Shown piece after piece: positions 1 through 8,788 of a DNA stretch of 64,000 nucleotides. Origin of the DNA: Streptococcus toyakuensis (lineage in GTDB: Bacteria > Bacillota > Bacilli > Lactobacillales > Streptococcaceae). The position numbers and the translations under genes were made by a program. Within the stretch, counting starts at the first letter, position 1, and each line of letters starts with the position of its first letter. The stretch covers positions 1,125,001 through 1,189,000 of the forward strand of contig NZ_AP024523.1 in NCBI RefSeq assembly GCF_024346585.1, read 5' to 3'. Under the pieces are notes generated by a model that saw nothing but the letters and a program-made list of their open reading frames with translations, did no database searches and was not told the origin of the DNA.

Positions 1-72
1 CAGTTCTTTCATATCTTTGACGCCCTCGTAGTAATCTGGAACGTATTCAGATAAGTTTACTTCTTTTACCAT
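1..72 (-). CDS. Phage tail protein, DUF2313/YmfQ-like (5' part only)
   Basis: Only the first 24 codons are inside the window (begins MVKEVNLSEYVPDYYEGVKD). The start overlaps the stop of the baseplate J gene as TAATG, showing translational coupling. The N-terminal 'YVPDYYEGVKDMKEL' style and the place directly after baseplate J match XkdU/DUF2313 proteins, which join the baseplate to the tail fibres. Function rests mainly on synteny. Confidence 0.7.
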   Translation of the reverse strand, partial: MVKEVNLSEYVPDYYEGVKDMKEL

Positions 73-1199
73 TAAACCGTCCTCACTGTTCCTTTATACG
101 GCAATTGTTGTAATTGTCCTGTAAAAACAAGTGCTAAATCAGCTTCACGGTTGTTTAATTTCATCTTATCAACGTTTGCGATACCTGTAATGGTCAGTAA
201 CTTGGCCATTAACTGCGAGCGATAGATTTTCATGCTGTAGGTGTTGACATCTGAGTATTGCGCCCAGTTCTTTCTTAAGTCTAAGAAATACTGGTCTAGA
301 GCCTTGTCTACCAGTTCTTTTACTTGATTTAGCTGATATCCTGTCATCAACTCAAGTTTAAACTCAATATCAATCGGGAAGCGTGTCGCGGTCGTAACCG
401 TCACACGATGATTGATAGGAGCAAGTCCAACGCCTTTTCCAGTATATTCTAGTGGATCCAGAACATTTTGCACCTTCTTGATTGTCTCGGTAGATGCCAA
501 GTTTAAGTCGTTGTCTAAAACAACTACTTTAACCGTCCCTGAGCCATTCCAAACTGGATAAACCTGAACTGCGCCAACACCGTCAATTTCACGGACACGC
601 TGAACGTACTCGATGAAGTTACCGCCAAACGGCTTCTCATTGACGTAAATCAAGAAACGCTTCCTCAATTCATCGTCAGTTTCTTCATCTTGGCCAGATG
701 TAACGATTTCCCCTAAGACAGCAGTAGCTAGGTTTCTGTAGTTCTCCAAGGGCAAGATATTGCCATAGTAGCGATTTCCGACAACGCCAGTCGTCTCACA
801 CTCTACTTCATACTTGCCTACTACATCTGTTGCACGAACTACCTTGTAGATGAGTGCAGCATCGTCAATTGTCGCAAAACGAGAACCTAGAGCGATTTGT
901 ACGCCTTCTTTTCTCTCATTTTTAAACTCCGCAAAGCGTACCGCTTTTTTTGACGGATAACGATGTAGACCGAACTCTTCAACCTTGTAGTCTAGGTATT
1001 GGCCAATAGCAGTCTGTGGAAATGTATCTAGCAGTAGGTTTTTCAACTGCAAATAAAAACCAGCTAACTCGTAACAAGCAGGCGCCAATGCGTCATAGAT
1101 GATAGAACCTTCCCGTGTATCAATATTTTCATTGACACGAGAAAGAGCGTCATTCATCAGATAATCAAACGTATATTTTTCTAAGAAATCACCTATCAT
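72..1199 (-). CDS. Baseplate J-like protein (XkdT / gp47 family)
   Basis: The 375-aa protein is a baseplate wedge component of a contractile tail. It has the family N-terminus ('TREGSIIYDALAPACYELAGFY'-type, near residues 29-50), the central 'TDDELRKRF' motif near residue 175 and 'PFGGNFIEYVQRVREIDGVGAVQVYP'-like region that marks baseplate J proteins. Length fits XkdT-type members. It overlaps the DUF2634 gene upstream and the DUF2313 gene downstream, in PBSX order. Confidence in the family is high; no enzymatic role is expected. Confidence 0.93.
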   Translation of the reverse strand: MIGDFLEKYTFDYLMNDALSRVNENIDTREGSIIYDALAPACYELAGFYLQLKNLLLDTFPQTAIGQYLDYKVEEFGLHRYPSKKAVRFAEFKNERKEGVQIALGSRFATIDDAALIYKVVRATDVVGKYEVECETTGVVGNRYYGNILPLENYRNLATAVLGEIVTSGQDEETDDELRKRFLIYVNEKPFGGNFIEYVQRVREIDGVGAVQVYPVWNGSGTVKVVVLDNDLNLASTETIKKVQNVLDPLEYTGKGVGLAPINHRVTVTTATRFPIDIEFKLELMTGYQLNQVKELVDKALDQYFLDLRKNWAQYSDVNTYSMKIYRSQLMAKLLTITGIANVDKMKLNNREADLALVFTGQLQQLPYKGTVRTV

Positions 1200-1581
1200 T
1201 AATCAGCGTCACCTCCTTTTCGACTTTAAATAAACCGGATATAGTATGGACTTCAAAGACACAAAGCAAGCTGTCCTTGGTTTGCTGCTCGATGAAGAAA
1301 TTTTGGACACTTTTAATTCTTGTATCAACTAACAAGGCTTGAGAAATTGTTCTCTCAAGGTCAGCTTTTACAAAATCATAAGGCTTTCCTATCAAACGCT
1401 CCAATTCTACTCCGTAGTTCGAAGAGTAAATAACCCACTCAAACCGTTCTGTAAGCAAAATCTTTTCAACTGCTTGCCTCATGGCTTCTAATCCGTCAAT
1501 ATATCCGTGTATTCTGCCATTTTTCACTTGATAAGTGTAGGATGGCAAAACAACTTCTTCAATGTTTCGTATATCTACCAT
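1189..1581 (-). CDS. Phage baseplate protein DUF2634 (XkdS-like)
   Basis: About 130 aa. The motif 'LLTERFEWVIYSSNYGVELERLIGKP' at residues 40-70 is the conserved core of DUF2634, a T4 gp25-like baseplate lysozyme-fold protein without lytic residues. I prefer the ATG at 1581 over a GTG two codons upstream because a GGAG lies 5 nt before it. It sits between DUF2577 and baseplate J, the standard place for XkdS. Confidence 0.88.
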   Translation of the reverse strand: MVDIRNIEEVVLPSYTYQVKNGRIHGYIDGLEAMRQAVEKILLTERFEWVIYSSNYGVELERLIGKPYDFVKADLERTISQALLVDTRIKSVQNFFIEQQTKDSLLCVFEVHTISGLFKVEKEVTLINDR

Positions 1582-1583
1582 CT

Positions 1584-1886
1584 TCACTCCATCCTTTGTA
1601 AAACGTAGTACAATTGCCCGTTCTGGGCTTTAATCATTAAGACTTTGTCTCCTGCTTCAAGATCACGAAAAACAATCCATCTCTTGTTGTCCCCTTCAGT
1701 ATCTCCAGTGCGTAGTTCTTTAACCATCGGACTTAGAACTAAAAAAGACTCAGGGATTTCAAGTTTATTATTAACCTTGATTGTTAAAGGAGAAACAGAT
1801 GTGACAGAGCCAAAAACAATGTCTGTTCTATCTGTCCCATCATCTACTCCTTGCGCCAAAAGTCGTGCTAATAACTCTCCTGCCAT
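1584..1886 (-). CDS. Phage protein DUF2577 (XkdR-like)
   Basis: About 100 aa beginning MAGELLARLLAQGV. The ATG at 1886 overlaps the stop of the preceding hub gene as TAATG, so I use it rather than a start 16 codons upstream inside that gene. 'TDIVFGSVTSVSPLTIKVNNKLEIPESFLVLSP' and a C-terminal 'GDKVLMIKAQNGQLYYVLQR' match DUF2577, an OB-fold baseplate/hub protein in PBSX-type tails. Its exact position in the particle is not known from sequence. Confidence 0.85.
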   Translation of the reverse strand: MAGELLARLLAQGVDDGTDRTDIVFGSVTSVSPLTIKVNNKLEIPESFLVLSPMVKELRTGDTEGDNKRWIVFRDLEAGDKVLMIKAQNGQLYYVLQRME

Positions 1887-2854
1887 TATTCCAGCGTCCT
1901 CAATTCTAAATCCATTGTATGCACCTTGTCCCACTTATGGGTACATTTAGAGATAATACCAAGGCTGTTCTTCTTAATCCCTTCAGACTCTAAATCAGCA
2001 AAATCCAGTACAACACTGTTGCCTGCACTAATGCCAAGATGTCCTAAGCAAGGAACTTTAAAAGTCTTTTTAGGATGATTTTTAGCTTTCAATAAGAGTT
2101 CAGCCTTCTGTTGAATCTGACTCTCATTCATCTTTTCATCCACTTTTTCGTGGTACTGCAACTTGCCCCAAAGAGCGACATTTTTAGAGTCTTTCACGAC
2201 GTACACTTCACGCTTCTTACTCTCCTTGTTGTCTTTAGTCAGTTTCACATAGTTGAAACTATCATCGATAGAGCCTTCATAGTCAAAATCTGTAGCCACG
2301 CTATCATCGCCAATCACTAAGTCAGTAATCAGCGAATTTAAGGCTATATGCTCGACTGTACCAAAGTTATCTCTAATGATGTACCACATACCACCATGAA
2401 TCAACGTTAAGTCCAAAGCGTTCTGGATCATCGCAAAATAAGTTTTCTTATCTTCGATTTTCTCCGGGCACGTCCAGTTACCTTCATCAACAACTTTGTA
2501 CTCAAGTTCTGATATTTCGCAAATCTTACTAAAGATTTCATGACTCTTAGAGGCTTCAAACACGATTGTGTCTGTGTTTTTCAGATACCTCATTCTGTCA
2601 TAAGCAGTAACCGACCATTTCTTGGCTGATTTCCGCTTTTTCTTGAAAACTTTGCCGTAAAAAATACCCTTATCATCCACCTTGAAGCGAATGACATCCC
2701 CAAAGTTACAAGCAACCTGTGAGTCTATAATCATATCAAACTCAAGTTTTCCCGGCTGAAAATCAATACTGGTTTCCCATTTGACACCTCCGACCAACTC
2801 AGTGATATCAAAGACTTTACCGTCATTCACATCTTGAATCAGAAATTCCATCAT
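1886..2854 (-). CDS. Tail hub/XkdQ-like protein
   Basis: The 322-aa protein resembles XkdQ/YqbQ, the gp27/gpD-like hub protein through which the tail tube meets the baseplate. Evidence is the length, an N-terminal beta-rich region ('VGGVKWETSIDFQPGKLEFDMIID'), the central 'IQNALDLTLIHGGMWYIIRDNFGTVEHIAL' and a C-terminal 'KKNSLGIISKCTHKW' ending common in the family. It lies between the LysM/XkdP-like gene and DUF2577. Some family members are annotated as hydrolases, but no catalytic motif is visible here. Confidence 0.85.
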   Translation of the reverse strand: MMEFLIQDVNDGKVFDITELVGGVKWETSIDFQPGKLEFDMIIDSQVACNFGDVIRFKVDDKGIFYGKVFKKKRKSAKKWSVTAYDRMRYLKNTDTIVFEASKSHEIFSKICEISELEYKVVDEGNWTCPEKIEDKKTYFAMIQNALDLTLIHGGMWYIIRDNFGTVEHIALNSLITDLVIGDDSVATDFDYEGSIDDSFNYVKLTKDNKESKKREVYVVKDSKNVALWGKLQYHEKVDEKMNESQIQQKAELLLKAKNHPKKTFKVPCLGHLGISAGNSVVLDFADLESEGIKKNSLGIISKCTHKWDKVHTMDLELRTLE

Positions 2855-3543
2855 AGGACTTGCACCGAATCAGCAGTAACCCAACCACGCCAACCGCCAT
2901 CAAGCATAGTAACGTGATAAGGATGCGACCCTTTCATATTGATATAATTGACAAGTCTAGTTGCGTTTGACTCGGTTTGACCAGGCCCTTCTCCGTAGCT
3001 ATCTCTATGCAACTGCCCATTGACGAGCACCTTTGCACCGATAGTCACTTCTTTCTTAGTCGAAGGGGCTTGCTCTTTCTGAGGCTGACTAGCTTTCTTC
3101 TCTTCTGATACCTTCTTTTCGATTTTTACAAACCGAGCCTTGGCCATCTTGTACTCTTTGAAAGTGATATCATAGTAAACATCCTCATGAATACCAGCTT
3201 TTCTTTGTTGCTCAAAACTCTCAACTGTCGCAAGCATATTGATACCCACGCCAGAGATAATTAAGCGACAAGGTTCTTTCCCGTCCATGATTTTCTTTAA
3301 GAGTCGGACATAGGTTTCAGGCGTTCCTGATTTATTCAGGACATAAGAGCGGAAAGTGTCTCTAGGGAAGAATGAAGTGAAAGTAACCTCAGAGAGTTTA
3401 GGAAAACTCATCTGGGTTATTTCTCCTAGCGCAATACTCGTTGTGGACTCGTTATTTGCGCTATTCTTCGTTTTCAGTTCCTCTGGATTGACAGGAAGTT
3501 GTGTGACTTGACCTTTGTACTCTACGAAAATACCAATCGCCAT
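2851..3543 (-). CDS. Tail assembly protein, XkdP-like with C-terminal SH3-like region
   Basis: The 230-aa protein follows the tape measure gene, as XkdP does in PBSX. Residues 1-135 are the XkdP core ('EITQMSFPKLSEVTFTSFFPRDTFRSYV'). A charged K/E/Q-rich linker (residues 140-165) is followed not by the usual LysM but by a short beta-rich 'VLVNGQLHRDSYGEGPG...WRGWVTADSVQVL' region that looks like a bacterial SH3/peptidoglycan-binding fold. It probably contacts the tail tip or cell wall. The C-terminal domain call is inference. Confidence 0.8.
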   Translation of the reverse strand: MAIGIFVEYKGQVTQLPVNPEELKTKNSANNESTTSIALGEITQMSFPKLSEVTFTSFFPRDTFRSYVLNKSGTPETYVRLLKKIMDGKEPCRLIISGVGINMLATVESFEQQRKAGIHEDVYYDITFKEYKMAKARFVKIEKKVSEEKKASQPQKEQAPSTKKEVTIGAKVLVNGQLHRDSYGEGPGQTESNATRLVNYINMKGSHPYHVTMLDGGWRGWVTADSVQVL

Positions 3544-3556
3544 TTCTTTCTACCTC

Positions 3557-5803
3557 CTACGCAATTCCTAGGTCGCTATCGACCAAACCGACAATCTTAT
3601 CTTCAATCTTACCAACTAAATCATCGATATCCTGCTCAGTAGCACTATTTTTAGACTCGTAATTTACGCTAACTTGAGGTGTTAGAACTTGGTAATCAAT
3701 GATATACTTACGTTCTGCGACATCACGCATCATCTTGATATCTTCGTCTTTCAGCTTGACTTCATCTTCAATCTTACCGACGTTACCAATGTTCTTGCCT
3801 TTGCCTAGCTTGTCGCCAAGACCACCAGCACCACCAGAAGGAGCACCTGCTCCTGCTGGTGTTTGGTTCATTTGGTCAAACTTAGAAGCAAGTTCGTCTT
3901 GACCTTTCATCTTATCAGCGAAGTCTTGCATGGCATCACCAACACCTTGACCAAAAGCCTTGGTACCACTAAAAGCATTGCCAGCAGTTGAGAAAGGATT
4001 TGTCATCCCATCCCACAAACCGCCTGGAGTCATCATGTTAGCACGCATGCCATCAAAAGATTCATAATCATCAGGAGCCTCTCCCGGATTAAACATCTCT
4101 CCCATCGCACGAATACCATTGGCAAAACTACCGTCATTAGACATATAGCCCATTTCGCCAACTTTTCCTAGATTCACTCCTGGTATTTTATTTAAAGCGT
4201 CAATAATCCAGTTAATAGCCTTAATAGCCATGTTTGCACCAGCTATAAAAGCATTACCGATAGATTGTGCTACATTTACTACCCCATCAACAAACGAAGC
4301 AAAATAATCTAATACAGTTCGAACAAGATTATAAAATAACTTTCTGATGGAATATATCGGGTGCTTAAAAACATTTCTCAAAAACTCTGCAATTGCTACA
4401 CCAATGTTGTAAATACCTATGAAGATGTTTACAATCGGTGCAATCATATACATAACAAGATTAATAACGAACATAATAATGTCATAAACTACCGTTCCGA
4501 CAAAGACAAAGGCTGCAACAATAGCAGCTGCAACGTCTAAGAATGAAATCCCCATAGCGTTTAGAGCTGTACCGATTAATAGCGCGATTCCAATTACACC
4601 TATCAGTATCAGCATCAGCCAAGCCCAAGGTGCTCCTGCCATCAAACCCGCTACAAACATTGCAACACCTGCTATAAGAGCAACTGCCGCAAGAAGTGTT
4701 AATGCAGTCATGACTATATTGATGTTCTCAGTAACCCAGTTCCAGCCTGCAACGAAGAGATTAAAGAGCCACAGAGCTATCTGGCCAATCGCAAACATAG
4801 CGGTCTCTAAACCTGCCATGAAGTTTTGTCCAGCGGTACTATTAATAAACTCTTGCCATGCTTGAATCAAAGGCTGAAATGCGTATGAGGCAACGTTACC
4901 AACCTGAGTCATCATGTCGGCAAAGGTCATCGGCATTTTCGCAAATTCAGCGTTTGTTTCAACTGCTGAACCAAGCAAAGCGTTCTTAAGAGTATCTCCG
5001 GTTAATTGGCCATCTTTAGCCATTGCCCGTAGTTGCCCGACGCTGACACCAAGGTGTCTAGCTAGTTTTTGGGCAACAAGCGGAGCGTTCTCCATCATAG
5101 AGTTAAACTCATCACCACGAAGAACCCCTGAAGCAAGTGCCTGTGTGATTTGAAGCGTCCCTGCTTTTTGTTGCTCTAAACTAGCACCACCGATTTTATA
5201 AAGTTTATTCAACTGTTCAGCGAATGCAATAGCTTCATCATTGCTCTTAAAAGCTTCTCCAGCTTGTGAACGTAGTTTAGCCACTGAGTCTGCCATGATA
5301 CCGAAGCCAGTCCTTGAGCGTTGTGCTGCTGCCATGATACTATCTTGAAGTTCTTGGCCTGTCTTAGATCCATCTTCTATCGTCTTAAGCCTTGCCATGG
5401 TCTGAATATAATCATCGCCTGACTTAATCAGACCACTCATTAAATTGGCCATTTGCCTCAAAGCTTGAATAGCAACCATGAAATTCAAAGCGCGAGAAAT
5501 AGAAGTCATTCGACCAAGCATGGATGTAGCAACGCCTAAGCCACCAACAAGAGGCCCAGTTGGAGGAAGTTTAGGAGCGATAGGTGGTGCCATTTTAGGC
5601 GCTACAGGGCTAGTAGCTTTAGGTGCAGTTAAATTCTTAGGCATATCTGCTTTAACTTTAATCGTTGCAGTCTGTGTCATTTTCTTAACACGTCTGTCCA
5701 AATCTCCGAACTTAGCAATAGTCCTGTTAATCGTACTGTTAATTCGATTTAAAGGGCTTGAGAAATTATCTCTAAGCGCTAGTGTTTGCATTAATGTAGT
5801 CAT
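3557..5803 (-). CDS. Tail tape measure protein
   Basis: 748 aa, the largest phage protein in the window; it sets tail length and is injected or leaves the tube at infection. Residues 1-110 are helical and then proline-rich; residues about 130-320 carry the tape-measure N-terminal domain ('QQKAGTLQITQALASGVLRGDEFNSMMENAPLVAQKLARHLGVS'). About 335-480 is very hydrophobic with several membrane-capable segments, and the C-terminus is glycine-rich and then charged. It starts at ATG 5803 behind AGGAAGGAGG, which lies inside the end of the frameshifted chaperone reading frame. Confidence 0.95.
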   Translation of the reverse strand: MTTLMQTLALRDNFSSPLNRINSTINRTIAKFGDLDRRVKKMTQTATIKVKADMPKNLTAPKATSPVAPKMAPPIAPKLPPTGPLVGGLGVATSMLGRMTSISRALNFMVAIQALRQMANLMSGLIKSGDDYIQTMARLKTIEDGSKTGQELQDSIMAAAQRSRTGFGIMADSVAKLRSQAGEAFKSNDEAIAFAEQLNKLYKIGGASLEQQKAGTLQITQALASGVLRGDEFNSMMENAPLVAQKLARHLGVSVGQLRAMAKDGQLTGDTLKNALLGSAVETNAEFAKMPMTFADMMTQVGNVASYAFQPLIQAWQEFINSTAGQNFMAGLETAMFAIGQIALWLFNLFVAGWNWVTENINIVMTALTLLAAVALIAGVAMFVAGLMAGAPWAWLMLILIGVIGIALLIGTALNAMGISFLDVAAAIVAAFVFVGTVVYDIIMFVINLVMYMIAPIVNIFIGIYNIGVAIAEFLRNVFKHPIYSIRKLFYNLVRTVLDYFASFVDGVVNVAQSIGNAFIAGANMAIKAINWIIDALNKIPGVNLGKVGEMGYMSNDGSFANGIRAMGEMFNPGEAPDDYESFDGMRANMMTPGGLWDGMTNPFSTAGNAFSGTKAFGQGVGDAMQDFADKMKGQDELASKFDQMNQTPAGAGAPSGGAGGLGDKLGKGKNIGNVGKIEDEVKLKDEDIKMMRDVAERKYIIDYQVLTPQVSVNYESKNSATEQDIDDLVGKIEDKIVGLVDSDLGIA

Positions 5804-5806
5804 CTT

Positions 5807-6402
5807 CTACCGTCTCCTCCTTCCTCTACTTTTTCTTTCCATTTCTTTCTGTTCCTTTTGCTCTGCTTCTACTCGGATATCGATAAAGGCAAAAATCAAG
5901 GCTTTTTCACGCTTGGATAAGCTATCCAAAAAGGACGGAGTCCAGTTGAATTGATGCAAACAGTAGTAAGCATAACTCAACTCTGCGTCCCCGTCCTCTA
6001 GTCGTTTTTTGCTTCTTCAACAAGATCATTGATGTCTTCATCAAAGCCGTTAAGTGACTGAATTTCTTGCATAAGTCGATTATATTCCCCGATCTTCAAC
6101 ATAGTTTTCAAAGTTGCTGCTTCATCTCCAACTGTGTGATAAGACTCTTGCAGTTGAGCATCTTTTAAGTCTGGGGTAACAACGCAGGCTACCATCAATG
6201 AGTCAATGTATCTCTCATTGTTAAACTCAGGAATAGTCACGCCTTGACGATTTTTCTTCTTGATTGTTGCACGTTTCTTCAACGTATCGTTTAAGCTTTC
6301 GTCAATACTACGAATGACAAAAGGAGATTTGAAACGTTCTAGTGTCACTTCTTTAGTTGCATCTCGTTGAACGTTTTCTAGTAAAAAGTCTGAAATTGCC
6401 AT
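5807..6402 (-). CDS. Tail assembly chaperone, -1 frameshift product
   Basis: Slippage by -1 on A AAA AAC just before the short form's stop would continue for 65 further codons to a TAG at 5807-5809, giving about 198 aa. The extension contains 'LSYAYYCLHQFNWTPSFLDS' and 'KREKALIFAFIDIRVEAEQK', the tryptophan-proline and basic-helix pattern seen in frameshifted T-like domains of other phages. It has no start codon or ribosome site of its own and runs up to the tape measure gene. The frame was worked out by hand; expression is inferred. Confidence 0.85.
5998..6402 (-). CDS. Tail assembly chaperone, short form (XkdN-like)
   Basis: 134 aa, located between the tail tube and tape measure genes, which is the invariant place of tail assembly chaperones. 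The sequence 'FKSPFVIRSIDESLNDTLKKRATIKKKNRQG...ERYIDSLMVACVVTPDLKDAQLQESY' is typical of XkdN. Chaperones of this class coat the tape measure protein while the tube polymerises. Its last codons hold a slippery heptamer that makes a second, longer product (5807-6402). Confidence 0.92.
   Translation of the reverse strand: MAISDFLLENVQRDATKEVTLERFKSPFVIRSIDESLNDTLKKRATIKKKNRQGVTIPEFNNERYIDSLMVACVVTPDLKDAQLQESYHTVGDEAATLKTMLKIGEYNRLMQEIQSLNGFDEDINDLVEEAKND
6004..6010 (-). promoter_or_regulatory. Programmed -1 ribosomal frameshift site A AAA AAC
   Basis: On the minus strand the codons read GCA AAA AAC GAC TAG, so the X XXY YYZ heptamer A AAA AAC is in the correct frame and stands one codon before the stop. 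This is one of the most efficient bacterial -1 slippery sequences. Confidence 0.87.
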
Positions 6403-6417
6403 TTATCTGTCCTCTTT

Positions 6418-6882
6418 CTAACCTAATTTAGGCGCATTAAATTTTTCTAAGATATCCACATCTTCAAAAGTAAAGTTGACTTCTTCTTCCAAGAAATCTT
6501 CCTCAACTTTTAGTTGACCCATCACAACTTCATCAAGGTTACATTCACGCAAGATAGTTGTTTGACGACCGATTGAACTTGTCGCATCGTCATTGGTCAC
6601 TTGGATATCAAAGAATGTATCCCGACCATTCTTCATGTAGTCCAACATCATTTCCTTGAATGTTGAAGTTACACCGTAGATAGTCATCTTACCTTCTCCC
6701 TTGAAACCAGTCGCTTTTACTTGCGTACCACGTTTGTTAAGGGTGCGGACTTCTTCTTTGTTTTTCTTAACTGTCGCTTCAAGTTCCTTGATATAGAACA
6801 TGAACTCGTTTCTTCCGTCGATGTGAATAAAAGCGGTACCTTCCTGACCGCTGATTACGTCACGACCTTTTAAAAAAGCCAT
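6418..6882 (-). CDS. Tail tube protein (XkdM / DUF2001 family)
   Basis: 154 aa. It begins MAFLKGRDVISGQEGTAFIHIDG and contains 'MFYIKELEATVKKNKEEVRTLNKRGTQVKATGFKGEGKMTIYGVTSTF', the diagnostic region of PBSX-type tube proteins, which stack as hexamers inside the sheath. It follows the sheath gene with a short gap and precedes the chaperone. Family assignment is strong. Confidence 0.93.
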   Translation of the reverse strand: MAFLKGRDVISGQEGTAFIHIDGRNEFMFYIKELEATVKKNKEEVRTLNKRGTQVKATGFKGEGKMTIYGVTSTFKEMMLDYMKNGRDTFFDIQVTNDDATSSIGRQTTILRECNLDEVVMGQLKVEEDFLEEEVNFTFEDVDILEKFNAPKLG

Positions 6883-6895
6883 ACTATCTCCTTTC

Positions 6896-8209
6896 CTACT
6901 CTACTGTAACTGTCATGTACAGTTTTTCCATGCTGTCCACTGGTTTCACTTTTACGTTAACCACTACAGACTCTTTCAACTCACCACGTAGCACCTCGAT
7001 GTCTTCTACTTTGAAGTCTTCAATAGCACCACGAGCTTCAAGGTCTTTGAAGTAGCGAATACGGTTCGCTTTAAACGCTTGACGTCCATCTTCGTTGTTG
7101 CTTACCTTTCCAAGGAAATACTCAGAGAAAGCGTAACGAGTATCGTTCACGATATCGTCCAAGGTGCGCAAGATACGGTTCTTACGGAAGTCTTGGTTCT
7201 TTTCAATCGTGAAGCTGACGTGTGAGTTGATATCTTGTTCAACTACTGCACGGCCACGACGAGCAGTAAAGACGAATTGCCCTTTCAAAAGCGCATCTTC
7301 TGTCTCTGTATGACTCAAACGACCCACAACATCAACAGAGTCTTCGTACTTCTCATAAGTCAATGATTTCTCAACGCCAGCATTTGCGCTGGCTGCTGCA
7401 ACCCATACAGTCGCTTTCGTCTTATCAATAACCGTCTTATCAGACAAGATAACGCCGTTTTTAACATTGATTACCGCTTCACTGTCTGCGTCTGAGTCAG
7501 CCACAACCAATTGAGCGCCTAGCCCTTCATCCTCACGCATACGTTTGATGAAGTTGATAGCTGCCTTTTTGATAGAAGCGTCTTCTACTGGCAAGGCCAT
7601 ATAGTTAAATTCAACTGTTTCAAGCGCCTTGAAGTATTCTGAATAGTCTTGAGTTGAGACTGTTCCGTCAGTACCGCCAGTCAATTTAGCACCAGCTACT
7701 GCTTGCAGTTCGCCAGTTCCTGAAAATTCAACTAGATCATTGTTTTTCAGATCAGCCAAGACTTTTACAGTTTGCGAGTCCATAACAACAGTATCAAGGA
7801 ATGTGACAACATCAAATGAACTTGGGTCGTCTACGTTTGTTTTGACTGTTACTGTGATGTCATTCCCACGGACACCGCTATATTTAGCTTGAGCCGTTAC
7901 GTTGTCTGAAAGGCTTACGTTTGCCTTTTCGCCCGTATTTAGACGATAAAGCAAGACTTCACTAACACGTTTGAATGCTTCATTCAGCAACAAGAGTTGT
8001 GGGCTTTCTTGCTCATAACCTAGCTTCTTAAATAGATCTTCACCACGTCGGATTTTCATCAATTTCTTTGATTGACCGAAGCTAAGTGCTAGCGGTACTG
8101 TTACGACACCGTCACCACCAAGGCGAGTCATTGCAATGTCTTTTGATTTGACGTTGATGTAAGCACCTGGTCTTACTTTATTTTGGCGTTTCCAAATTCC
8201 ACCTGCCAT
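6896..8209 (-). CDS. Tail sheath protein (XkdK family)
   Basis: 437 aa. It opens MAGGIWKRQNKVRPGAYINVKS, the usual sheath N-terminus, and has the C-terminal core 'FTIEKNQDFRKNRILRTLDDIVNDTRYAFSEYFLGKVSNNEDGRQAFKANRIRYF' and 'LYMTVTVE' end strand used in sheath mesh formation. This protein is what defines the phage as contractile-tailed. The start overlaps the stop of the small upstream gene as TAATG. Confidence 0.96.
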   Translation of the reverse strand: MAGGIWKRQNKVRPGAYINVKSKDIAMTRLGGDGVVTVPLALSFGQSKKLMKIRRGEDLFKKLGYEQESPQLLLLNEAFKRVSEVLLYRLNTGEKANVSLSDNVTAQAKYSGVRGNDITVTVKTNVDDPSSFDVVTFLDTVVMDSQTVKVLADLKNNDLVEFSGTGELQAVAGAKLTGGTDGTVSTQDYSEYFKALETVEFNYMALPVEDASIKKAAINFIKRMREDEGLGAQLVVADSDADSEAVINVKNGVILSDKTVIDKTKATVWVAAASANAGVEKSLTYEKYEDSVDVVGRLSHTETEDALLKGQFVFTARRGRAVVEQDINSHVSFTIEKNQDFRKNRILRTLDDIVNDTRYAFSEYFLGKVSNNEDGRQAFKANRIRYFKDLEARGAIEDFKVEDIEVLRGELKESVVVNVKVKPVDSMEKLYMTVTVE

Positions 8210-8379
8210 TAGTTAATCTTCCTTCCTAGTTCGTATTCTAGTTTTGCTCGTGCTTCTTCCAAACTATAAGACTCTTCTGGATCTAGAATAGCCCCTAAGA
8301 TGTCTTTTTCTCCGTTGGTAAAAGCGCTACTTTCCAAAATGTCCGCAGTAGGGAACACAATTCCGTCTACATTATCCAT
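8209..8379 (-). CDS. Small phage protein, 56 aa, unknown function
   Basis: A short frame begins MDNVDGIVFPTADILESSAF and ends ELGRKIN, with its start overlapping the previous gene's end and its stop overlapping the sheath start (TAATG). Tight coupling on both sides argues that it is translated. It is acidic and shows no recognised domain. In PBSX-like phages a small gene commonly sits just before the sheath gene. Confidence 0.72.
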   Translation of the reverse strand: MDNVDGIVFPTADILESSAFTNGEKDILGAILDPEESYSLEEARAKLEYELGRKIN

Positions 8380-8788
8380 CTTTTACCTCTTCTTTCACTT
8401 TCAATTCACGTTGTTTGATATCTTCCTCTTCTAACTTCAAGCGTGTGCTTGCGTTAAAAATACAATGCAGAACGTTGTCAACCACTTCATACTGACGGTC
8501 AAATAAATGAATCGTCGGCAAGTGTAAGAGTTTATAACTCAATTCTTCCTGCATTGCTAAACACTCGCTACGCTTTTTCTTAGGAGGAAAATAAGACAAA
8601 TCCACTTTAGAACGCACTTTCACATACTTATTGGCCTCTGGAGTGTACTTAGTATCAACCACATGGATAAAAAAACAAGGTTCTTTAAAACCTTGCTCTA
8701 TTTCATCCAGATAAATCCTGATGTCAGGATATAACCCCTTGATATGACTAACTAACTCCTCGACTAACCGAAATCCTTTATTTGCCAT
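8372..8788 (-). CDS. Tail terminator-like protein (DUF6838-type)
   Basis: 138 aa beginning MANKGFRLVEELVSHIKGLYPDIRIYLDEIEQGFKEPCFFIHVV. This pattern and the place just upstream of the sheath gene match small minor tail proteins (XkdJ position) now regarded as tail terminators that cap the tube and bind the head connector. The function is by family and synteny. Confidence 0.75.
   Translation of the reverse strand: MANKGFRLVEELVSHIKGLYPDIRIYLDEIEQGFKEPCFFIHVVDTKYTPEANKYVKVRSKVDLSYFPPKKKRSECLAMQEELSYKLLHLPTIHLFDRQYEVVDNVLHCIFNASTRLKLEEEDIKQRELKVKEEVKDG

Noticed and set aside
5478..5954. Long plus-strand frame opposite the tape measure start
   Set aside because: Antisense to a well-supported gene and to the frameshift extension, no ribosome site, hydrophobic artefact sequence.
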